Shown here: piece by piece, positions 6,076-11,533 of the stretch
How positions within the stretch are numbered: position 1 is the first letter of the stretch
Layout of the letters: each line of letters opens with the position of its first letter
Source of the DNA: Actinomycetota bacterium
Lineage (GTDB): Bacteria > Actinomycetota > Thermoleophilia > Gaiellales > Gaiellaceae
Assembly: GCA_005885565.1 (NCBI GenBank)
Contig: VAXK01000275.1
Coordinates: 1-11,533 of the forward strand
Direction of reading: 5' to 3'
Length of the DNA: 11,533 nucleotides
Notes under the pieces: model-generated
Seen by the model: the letters and a program-made list of their open reading frames with translations, nothing else
What the model was told of the DNA's origin: nothing
Database searches by the model: none
Position numbers and translations under genes: made by a program

Positions 6076-7956
6076 ATGGCGGCGGCACCCGCCCAAGCGG
6101 AGCGCCGGCGGCCGCGCCCCGGCTCGCTCGAACGACCGGTCAGCGCCCGGATGTACCGCGGGACCTGGCTGCTCGTCGCGCTGCCGCTCCTCGCCGCCGC
6201 GTTCAGCGTCGCCCATCCGGCGCCGCTCGCGGCACCGCCGTTGCCGGCCGCCTTCGACCGCAACGCCGCGGTCGCGCTCGCCTCCGACCTGGCCCGCTCG
6301 TTCCCCGACCGCTCACCGGGCTCGCCGCAGGCGACCGGCGCTGCGCAGTGGTTCGAGCAGCAGCTCCAGGCCTACGGCTTCCAGACGCACGTCGACCGCT
6401 TCTGGGCCACGATCCCCGGTCGCGGCCGCGTCCGGCTCGAGAATCTCTCCACCGTCGCGCCGGGAAGCTCGCCGGACACGATCGTCGTGATGGCGCACCG
6501 CGACAACACGGGCACGAGCCCCGGCGCGAACGACAACGCCTCGGGAACGGCGGCGCTAATCGAGCTCGCCCGCGGCTACGCGAACGTCGGCGGCGGGGGC
6601 CGCGCGACGCCCGCGCACCGGATCCTCTTCCTCTCGACCGACGGAGGAGCCTTCGGCGGCCTCGGAGCGGAGCACTTCGCCGCCCAGGCGGCTCGGCGGA
6701 ACGACGTGGTCGCGGTCCTGAACCTCGACGCGCTCGGGGGGGTGGGCCAGCCGAGGCTCGAGATCGCCGGCGACACCTCGCGCTCCCCGGCCGCGTCGCT
6801 CGTCGAGACGGCGGCGACCCGCATCCAGGAGCAGACCGGCTCGCTTCCTGCCCGTCCGAGCGCGCTCCGTCAGCTCCTCGACCTCGCCTTCCCGTTCAGT
6901 CTCTACGAGCAGGCGCCGTTCGTGGGGCGCGGGATCCCGGCGGTGACGATCACGAGCTCGGGCGACCGGCCGGCCGCCGCCTTCGGCGACACGGCCGAGC
7001 GGCTCGACCAGATTCGTCTGGCCCAGCTCGGCGGCTCCGCGCAGGAGGTCCTCGGCTCGCTCGACCAGGGCGTCGACCTCGCGCAGGGCACCTCGACGTA
7101 CGTCTACCTCGGCTCGCGCATGATCCGCGGCTGGGCGATCGAGCTCGTGCTGATCGCCGCGCTGCTGCCGTTCTTCGCCGCCGCGGTCGACCTCTTCGCG
7201 CGCTGCCGGAGACGCCGGATCCCGCTCGCACCGGCCTTCCGAAGCTACCTCAGCCGCCTCGGCTTCTGGCTCGGCGTCGGCGGGCTCTTCGAGCTCTTCC
7301 GGCTCGCGGGAGCCTGGCCCGCGGGCGCCGGTGTGCCGCCCTCGCCGCAGAGCTCGGTCGCCACGCATTGGCCCGTCGTGGCCATGCTCGGTTTCCTCGC
7401 CGCCAGCGTCGTCGCGTGGTTCGTGGCCCGCGACCGGCTGATCCCGCGGCGGCGGATCGGAGCGGGCGAGGAGGTCGCGGGCTACGCGGCCGCCCTGCTC
7501 GCCCTCGGCGTCGTGTCGCTGCTCGTGGTCGCGACGAACGCGTTCGCGCTCCTGCTCCTCCTCCCGTCGCTGCACGCGTGGCTGTGGCTGCCGCAGTCGC
7601 GCGCGAAGCCGCCGTGGACACGAGCGGCGATCCTCCTCGCCGGCTTCGCGGGCCCCTTGCTCCTGCTCTGGTCGCTGGGCTCACGCTTCGGCCTCGGCCT
7701 GCACGCGCCGTGGTACCTCCTCGAGCTCACGGCCCTCGGCTACGTGGGGACGGCCGCGGTCGTCATCACGCTCGCGTGGGCGGCCGCGGCGGCACAGCTC
7801 GTCGCGCTCGTCGCCGGCCGCTACGCGCCGTACCCGGCCGCGGAAGAGCGGCCGCCGCGGGGCCCGGTCCGCGAGCTCGTCCGCAAAGTCGTCCTCGCCC
7901 GCCGGGCTCAGCGGCGCGGACCTGCGGTCGTCCGTCCGACGTTTGGACCCCGATGA
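6076..7956 (+). CDS. Polytopic membrane protein with degenerate M28 peptidase-like domain
   Basis: The 626-residue protein has a signal anchor (about 29-47), an extracytoplasmic M28-like domain (about 60-345), then at least six predicted membrane helices (about 353-376, 393-411, 431-451, 467-505, 516-536, 546-580) and a short basic tail. M28 metallopeptidases are two-zinc aminopeptidases/carboxypeptidases. His141 in MAHRDN, Asp153 in GANDNASG and Asp218 in LNLDALG fit three metal ligands. The usual G-E-E-x-G segment reads GGAFG (190-194), so the catalytic Glu and the next Glu ligand are gone, and the final His of the H-T-x-x-D-T motif appears as Ala301. It is therefore probably inactive or works differently. 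The ATG at 6076 has a weak AGGG before it; Met26 (6151) is an alternative start. The stop overlaps the sortase start (ATGA), implying translational coupling. A membrane scaffold or binding role for sortase substrates is speculation. Confidence 0.8.
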   Translation: MAAAPAQAERRRPRPGSLERPVSARMYRGTWLLVALPLLAAAFSVAHPAPLAAPPLPAAFDRNAAVALASDLARSFPDRSPGSPQATGAAQWFEQQLQAYGFQTHVDRFWATIPGRGRVRLENLSTVAPGSSPDTIVVMAHRDNTGTSPGANDNASGTAALIELARGYANVGGGGRATPAHRILFLSTDGGAFGGLGAEHFAAQAARRNDVVAVLNLDALGGVGQPRLEIAGDTSRSPAASLVETAATRIQEQTGSLPARPSALRQLLDLAFPFSLYEQAPFVGRGIPAVTITSSGDRPAAAFGDTAERLDQIRLAQLGGSAQEVLGSLDQGVDLAQGTSTYVYLGSRMIRGWAIELVLIAALLPFFAAAVDLFARCRRRRIPLAPAFRSYLSRLGFWLGVGGLFELFRLAGAWPAGAGVPPSPQSSVATHWPVVAMLGFLAASVVAWFVARDRLIPRRRIGAGEEVAGYAAALLALGVVSLLVVATNAFALLLLLPSLHAWLWLPQSRAKPPWTRAAILLAGFAGPLLLLWSLGSRFGLGLHAPWYLLELTALGYVGTAAVVITLAWAAAAAQLVALVAGRYAPYPAAEERPPRGPVRELVRKVVLARRAQRRGPAVVRPTFGPR

Positions 7957-8660
7957 GGCGCCCCCTCCGCATCCTCGGCACGCTCATGGTCGTCGGCGGC
8001 GTGCTGACCCTGATCTGGGTCGTCGTCGTCTGGCAGTGGCAGGACCCGTTCACCGCGCTCTACACCCGCTGGCAGCAGCACCGCCTCGCCTCGAGCTACG
8101 ACGAGCGCTTCACGAAGTTCCACCCCATCCGGCCGGCGAGCGACACCCTCGCCGCCGAGCAGCGGGCGATCGCCGGCGAGGCGGCGCGCTACCGGCGCGA
8201 CTCGAAGCGCGGCGAGGCGATCGGCCGGATCAAGGTGCCCCGCCTCGGCCTGAACATGATCTTCGTCAACGGGACCGACCACGACACGCTCACGAAGGGT
8301 CCCGGCCGCGACCTCCGCACGTTCATGCCCGGGCAGGGCCAGCTCGTCTACATCGCCGGGCATCGCACGACGTATCTCGCGCCCTTCTCGCACATCGACT
8401 CCCTGCGCACCGGCGACCGGGTGACGCTCGAGATGCCGTACGCCACGTTCGTGTACCGGATCGCGCGGCACCGGATCGTACCCTCCGACGACCTGGCCGT
8501 GCTGAAGTCGCACGGGCACGAGGTGGTGATCCTCCAGGCCTGCCACCCGCGCTTCTTCGCGACGCACCGGTATCTCGCCTACGCCCTGCCGATCCGCGTC
8601 GAGCCGCGCGAAGGGTCGCCGTACTCGCTTACCCAGGCGCTCGCCGCGCCTGCCGGCTAG
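7953..8660 (+). CDS. Class E-like sortase
   Basis: The 235-residue protein has one N-terminal membrane helix (about 7-27) and a sortase domain (about 88-217). Sortases are transpeptidases that cut LPXTG- or LAXTG-like sorting signals and link surface proteins to the wall or to each other. The catalytic residues are present: His137 in IAGHRTT, Cys197 in LQACHPRF, and Arg206 in THRYLAY. The CHP after the catalytic Cys and the short length fit class E, the housekeeping type of high-GC actinobacteria; class D is the nearest alternative. The ATG at 7953 overlaps the TGA of the M28-like gene, so the pair is expected to be co-translated. The TAG at 8658-8660 overlaps the moeA stop on the other strand. 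No LPXTG-type protein is encoded in this window, so substrates lie elsewhere. Confidence 0.9.
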   Translation: MRRPLRILGTLMVVGGVLTLIWVVVVWQWQDPFTALYTRWQQHRLASSYDERFTKFHPIRPASDTLAAEQRAIAGEAARYRRDSKRGEAIGRIKVPRLGLNMIFVNGTDHDTLTKGPGRDLRTFMPGQGQLVYIAGHRTTYLAPFSHIDSLRTGDRVTLEMPYATFVYRIARHRIVPSDDLAVLKSHGHEVVILQACHPRFFATHRYLAYALPIRVEPREGSPYSLTQALAAPAG

Positions 8661-9853
8661 GAGGGCAGCCGCAGGTAGCGGACGGTCTCGCCGGCGGCGA
8701 GCTCCCCGTCGCCGCGCGGGACGAGCACGAGCGCGTTCGCGGCCGCCGCGCGGACGATCATGTGCGACTCCTGGCCGCCGAGCGGGTCCAGGCGCGACCC
8801 GTCCTCGCCGGTCGTCCTACGGGCGCGGACGAGCTCGTCCCGCGCCGGGTTCCGCCGCAGCGACGTCGCGAGGCGCCCTGCCTCGAAATCGGGTCCAGGG
8901 TCGGCTGCCCCCTGCAGCGCGGCGAGCGCAGGGCGGACGAAGAGCTCGAAGCCGACGAGCGACGACACCGGATTCCCGGGGAGACCGAAGACGAGCGTCG
9001 CGCCCCGGACACCGAACGAAATCGGCTTCCCGGGCTTGACGGCGACTCGCCAGAAGACTTCCTCGACGCCGAGGTCGGCCTCGATCCCGCGCACGAGGTC
9101 GTGCGGCCCCACCGACACGCCGCCCGAGGTCACGACGACGTCGGCCTCGAGCGCGCGCTCCAGCGCGTGCCGGTGCGCGGCCGGATCGTCCTCGACCGGC
9201 GGGAGTTGCTCGACGTCCGCCCCCGCCGAGCGGAGCTGAGCCTCCAGCATCGGCCCGTTCGACTCGTAGATTTGCCCTGGGGAGAGCGGCTCCCCGGCCC
9301 GGCGGAGCTCCGTCCCCGTCGTCAGAAGGGCGGCGCGCGGGCGGCGCGCGCACGTGACGACCGCCACGCCGGCGGCGGCGAGAGCCCCGATCTGAGCCGG
9401 GCCAAGCCGGGCGCCGGCGGGGAGCACGACCTCCCCGGCACGAACGTCGCCGCCGCGAGGGCGAACGTTCGCGCCCACGTCCACAGGGGCAGGTATCTCC
9501 ACTGAGTTGTCATGCTCGACAACATACTCGACGGGGACGACGGCGTCGGCTCCGTCGGGGACGACACCTCCAGTCGCAATCGCCGCGGCCTCCCCCGGGG
9601 CGAGCGGCCGCCCGGTCGGCCGGCCGGCGGCGATTCGCGCCACGACGGACAGCGTCGACGGTGCGTCGGCGGCACGAAGCGCGAAGCCGTCCATCGCCGA
9701 GCTCGGGAAGGGCGGGAGGTCGATCGCAGCCAGAGCGGGCTCGGCTAGCACACGGCCGACCCCGCCTTCGGGCGGAACCTGCTCGCCCTCGAGCGGCCTC
9801 GCGCGGGCGAGGGTGCGCTCGAGCGCCTCGTCGATCGAGAGGAGGTCGGCCAC
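8657..9853 (-). CDS. moeA: Molybdopterin molybdenumtransferase MoeA
   Basis: The 398-residue cytoplasmic enzyme inserts molybdate into adenylylated molybdopterin, the last step of molybdenum cofactor assembly. Visible signatures: PPFPSSAMDGFALRA (47-61), AIATGGVVPDGADAVVPVE (91-109), NVRPRGGD (129-136), the MoCF/MogA-like domain with LLTTGTEL (176-183) and YESNGPML (196-203), VVVTSGGVSVGPHDL (239-253), AVKPGKPISFG (271-281) and FGLPGNPVSSLVGFE (289-303). The C-terminal domain IV (about 318-398) is complete. The GTG at 9853-9851 is chosen because the protein then begins MADLLSIDEAL, as expected. A longer reading from TTG at 9886 would overlap the start of the divergent kinase and adds nothing conserved. 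The start codon lies inside a 13-base inverted-repeat arm. The stop shares CTAG with the sortase stop. No other cofactor gene is present, though moaB2 sits next to pepD in M. tuberculosis. Confidence 0.93.
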   Translation of the reverse strand: MADLLSIDEALERTLARARPLEGEQVPPEGGVGRVLAEPALAAIDLPPFPSSAMDGFALRAADAPSTLSVVARIAAGRPTGRPLAPGEAAAIATGGVVPDGADAVVPVEYVVEHDNSVEIPAPVDVGANVRPRGGDVRAGEVVLPAGARLGPAQIGALAAAGVAVVTCARRPRAALLTTGTELRRAGEPLSPGQIYESNGPMLEAQLRSAGADVEQLPPVEDDPAAHRHALERALEADVVVTSGGVSVGPHDLVRGIEADLGVEEVFWRVAVKPGKPISFGVRGATLVFGLPGNPVSSLVGFELFVRPALAALQGAADPGPDFEAGRLATSLRRNPARDELVRARRTTGEDGSRLDPLGGQESHMIVRAAAANALVLVPRGDGELAAGETVRYLRLPS

Positions 9854-9884
9854 GCCGGCCGCATAACGTATCGGCGTGGCCGAC
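9845..9884. promoter_or_regulatory. Perfect 13+13 inverted repeat containing both divergent GTG starts
   Basis: Arms GTCGGCCACGCCG (9845-9857) and CGGCGTGGCCGAC (9872-9884) are exact reverse complements, with a 14-base spacer GCCGCATAACGTAT. The moeA start (9853-9851) is in the left arm and the kinase start (9876-9878) in the right arm, so both proteins begin V/M-A-D. The AT-rich spacer offers TANNNT -10 elements in both directions: TAACGT (9864-9869) on plus and TACGTT (9870-9865) on minus. On the plus strand it is placed for a leaderless transcript starting at the GTG. Bidirectional promoter with operator is the preferred reading. Confidence 0.55.
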
Positions 9885-11093
9885 AAGGTCGTCGCCGACC
9901 GCTATCGCCTCGAACGGCGCCTCGCCACCGGCGGCATGGGCGAGGTCTGGGCGGCCCGTGACCTCGAGCTCGACCGCTCGGTCGCGCTGAAGCTCCTCGG
10001 TCCCGAGGCCGACCCGGCGCGATTCGAGCGCGAGGCGCACGCCGCCGCCGCGCTCTCCCACCCGAACGTGACGCAGCTCTTCGACTACGGCGCGTGGGGC
10101 GGCACGCTCGAGGACCGGCTCCGCGACGGCCGGCCGCTGCCCGACGCCGAGACCGAGTGGATCGCGCGCGAGGTCGCCGCCGGGCTCGCGCACGCCCACA
10201 GCCGCGGCCTCGTCCACCGCGACCTGAAGCCCGCGAACGTCCTCTTCGACGCGGACGGGCGGGCGAAGATCGCCGACTTCGGCATCGCCCGGATGGGCGG
10301 CGCCGGGACGCTGACCGAGGCCGGGACGATGCTCGGCACGGCCGCGTACATCTCGCCCGAGCAGGCGGCCGGCGAGCCGGCCACGGTCGCCAGCGACGTC
10401 TACTCGTTCGGCGTCATCCTCTTCCGGATGCTGACGGGGCGGCTCCCGTTCGAGGCGGAGGTGCCGCTCGACCTCGTCGCGATGCACCGGAACGTCCCGC
10501 CGCCGCCTGTCGCGGCGCTCCGCCCCGACGCGCCGCCGGAGCTCGCGCGCCTCGCCGACGCCTCTCTCGCGAAGAATCCGCACGCGAGACCGCCGGACGG
10601 AAGCGCGCTTCTGGCTGCGTTGGGAGGCGTGCCGCCCGCGACCGAGGCGGCAACCGCGGTGCTGGCCCGTCCGGCGGAGGCCACTGCGGTCATCCGCCCG
10701 CGACCGCCGCCTCGCCGGCCGGTGCGCATCCGCCGGAGCCGCCTGGCCCTCCTCGCCCTGGGTCTCCTCGCCGCCGCCGGGGCCGGGCTTGCCGTCGCGT
10801 TGCTCGGCCACGGCTCCTCGCCGGGCACCACGACGGTCTCGACCACGCACCGCAGGACAACGCACTCCACGTCGACGCGCTCGACCTCGACACGAACGAG
10901 CACGAGCACGTCCTCGACGACCACCACGTCCAGCACGACGACGAGGCCGACCACCACACGTCCCACCACCACTCGCCCGACGACGACCCGGCCGACCACG
11001 CGGCCCACATCCACCACGACCACGTCCGAGCCGACGCTTCCCACCACGTCCACGACCGCAACCGCCGGGACGACGACGGTCACGATCCCGTAG
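9876..11093 (+). CDS. Membrane Ser/Thr protein kinase (PknB-like), apparent hinge deletion
   Basis: The 405-residue protein has an N-terminal Hanks-type kinase domain (about 10-250), a juxtamembrane segment, one membrane helix (about 288-311) and an extracytoplasmic Thr/Ser/Pro/Arg tail (312-405) with TTTRP repeats instead of PASTA domains. Kinase motifs: glycine loop LATGGMGEV (16-24), Lys39 in VALKLL, Glu53 of helix C, HRDLKPAN (114-121, base Asp116), DFG (134-136), GTAAYISPEQ (154-163) and DVYSFG (174-179). Between LFDYGAW (68-74) and GGTLEDRL (75-82) about 15-18 residues normally forming beta5 and the hinge (PYLVMEY-like) are missing. The frame stays open. This should disturb adenine binding, so activity is doubtful. 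The GTG at 9876 lies in an inverted repeat and has no Shine-Dalgarno sequence. A glycosyltransferase follows after 11 bases, so it may serve as a regulator of envelope glycan assembly. Confidence 0.9.
   Translation: MADKVVADRYRLERRLATGGMGEVWAARDLELDRSVALKLLGPEADPARFEREAHAAAALSHPNVTQLFDYGAWGGTLEDRLRDGRPLPDAETEWIAREVAAGLAHAHSRGLVHRDLKPANVLFDADGRAKIADFGIARMGGAGTLTEAGTMLGTAAYISPEQAAGEPATVASDVYSFGVILFRMLTGRLPFEAEVPLDLVAMHRNVPPPPVAALRPDAPPELARLADASLAKNPHARPPDGSALLAALGGVPPATEAATAVLARPAEATAVIRPRPPPRRPVRIRRSRLALLALGLLAAAGAGLAVALLGHGSSPGTTTVSTTHRRTTHSTSTRSTSTRTSTSTSSTTTTSSTTTRPTTTRPTTTRPTTTRPTTRPTSTTTTSEPTLPTTSTTATAGTTTVTIP
10935..11009 (+). repeat. Degenerate 15-base tandem repeat encoding T-T-T-R-P
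   Basis: Four TTTRP units plus a shortened TTRP unit (kinase residues 354-377) sit within a longer Thr/Ser-rich tail. Synonymous codons vary freely between units: Thr as ACG, ACC, ACA and ACT, Arg as AGG, CGT, CGC and CGG, Pro as CCG and CCC. The repeat is therefore conserved as protein rather than as fresh DNA duplication. Such tails are often wall-spanning linkers and possible O-glycosylation sites. Confidence 0.75.
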
Positions 11094-11104
11094 GCTCGCG
11101 GCCC

Positions 11105-11533
11105 GTGCTCTCGGTCGTCGTCCCGGTCCGGAACGAGGAGCGCTCGGTCGCCCTCCTCTACGACGAGCTGGCCGCCGCGCTCGACCCGCTCGGCGAGGCC
11201 TGGGAGGCGGTCTTCGTCGACGACGGGTCGACGGACGGGTCCTTTGCGGCCCTGACCCGGCTGCACGCTGCGGCCGCCAACGTCCGTGTCGTCCGCCTGC
11301 GCCGGAACTTCGGCAAGGCAGCCGCGCTCGTGGCCGGGTTCGACCAGGCCCAGGGCGAGACGATCGTGACCGTCGACGGCGACCTCCAGGACGATCCGAG
11401 CGAGATCCCGCGCCTGCTCGCGAAGCTCGAGGAGGGCTTCGACCTCGTCTCGGGCTGGAAGACGCGTCGTCGCGACCCGCTCGTCCGCCGCGTCCTCTCG
11501 CGGCTCTTCAACGCGGTCACGAGCCGCTTCTCC
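11105..11533 (+). CDS. Family 2 glycosyltransferase, 3' part outside window
   Basis: The first 143 codons of a GT-A fold glycosyltransferase are present, running off the right end. Visible: the opening strand LSVVVPVRNEE (2-12), the nucleotide-binding VDDGSTDGS (about 39-47), NFGKAAALVAGFDQA (about 62-76) and the metal-binding VDGDLQDDP (about 84-92). This pattern fits the polyprenyl-phosphate sugar transferase subgroup (DPM1/GtrB/PglC-unrelated dolichol-type enzymes), which load a sugar onto a lipid carrier at the inner face of the membrane. The C-terminal membrane helices that would separate subgroups are not in the window. The GTG at 11105 directly precedes the first strand, 11 bases after the kinase stop, so the two genes are probably co-transcribed. 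The sugar and acceptor are unknown. Confidence 0.88.
   Translation, partial: MLSVVVPVRNEERSVALLYDELAAALDPLGEAWEAVFVDDGSTDGSFAALTRLHAAAANVRVVRLRRNFGKAAALVAGFDQAQGETIVTVDGDLQDDPSEIPRLLAKLEEGFDLVSGWKTRRRDPLVRRVLSRLFNAVTSRFS

Noticed and set aside
6006..7952. Plus-strand open frame extending the sortase frame upstream to 6006
   Set aside because: The upstream part is out of frame with the conserved M28-like protein and is Arg/Pro-rich. The sortase proper starts at 7953 with its membrane helix.
7943..9505. 520-codon plus-strand frame across the sortase end and opposite moeA
   Set aside because: It overlaps the sortase in another frame and moeA in antisense, and shows no domain signature.
9854..9886. 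Longer moeA start at TTG 9886
   Set aside because: It would overlap the divergent kinase start and add 11 non-conserved residues; GTG at 9853 gives the expected MoeA N-terminus.
11031..11090. LPTTS near the kinase C-terminus as a sortase sorting signal
   Set aside because: The fifth residue is Ser rather than Gly, and no hydrophobic segment or basic tail follows.

Overview
The window comes from a very GC-rich bacterium. Gene content and codon use suggest a deep-branching actinobacterium, perhaps of the Thermoleophilia (Gaiellales/Solirubrobacterales) type. This assignment is inferred from GC content, a class E-like sortase, TreT-type trehalose synthase, a PASTA-less Ser/Thr kinase and an MprAB/PepD-like gene block. 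No marker gene fixes it. Eleven genes fill almost all of the window, and two (otsA and a family 2 glycosyltransferase) run off the ends. No RNA gene, mobile element, CRISPR array or convincing intrinsic terminator was seen, and no gap exceeds about 135 bases.

Left arm, 1-6021, all minus strand. In transcription order it holds an OmpR-type response regulator, its sensor histidine kinase, a membrane-anchored HtrA/DegP-like protease, an RsbW-like ATPase (anti-sigma/serine kinase fold), TreT trehalose synthase and OtsA trehalose-6-phosphate synthase (partial). The first three resemble the mycobacterial mprA-mprB-pepD envelope-stress locus. The last three join a stress-signalling kinase fold to two independent trehalose routes. 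A perfect 8+8 inverted repeat sits just before the RsbW-like gene and probably marks a separately regulated sub-operon.

Middle, 6076-8660, plus strand. A large membrane protein with an M28 zinc-peptidase-like domain overlaps a class E-like sortase by ATGA. The M28 domain has lost the catalytic Glu, the adjacent metal-ligand Glu and the last His. This pair diverges from the two-component operon across 54 bases holding a symmetric CTATAG -10 core, so envelope sensing and surface-protein processing may share one promoter region.

Right arm, 8657-11533. moeA (minus) meets the sortase tail to tail, with both stop codons inside one CTAG. Head to head with moeA is a membrane Ser/Thr kinase (plus) followed at 11 bases by a family 2 glycosyltransferase. 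The moeA/kinase boundary is a perfect 13+13 inverted repeat that contains both GTG start codons. The kinase appears to lack strand beta5 and the hinge, although its other catalytic motifs are intact.

Almost none of the starts has a Shine-Dalgarno sequence, and six use GTG. Several promoters look leaderless. The most distinctive items are the start-codon-containing inverted repeat, the hinge-less kinase, the degenerate M28/sortase pair, the operator-like repeat, and a synonymous echo of the treT 3' end downstream of treT.
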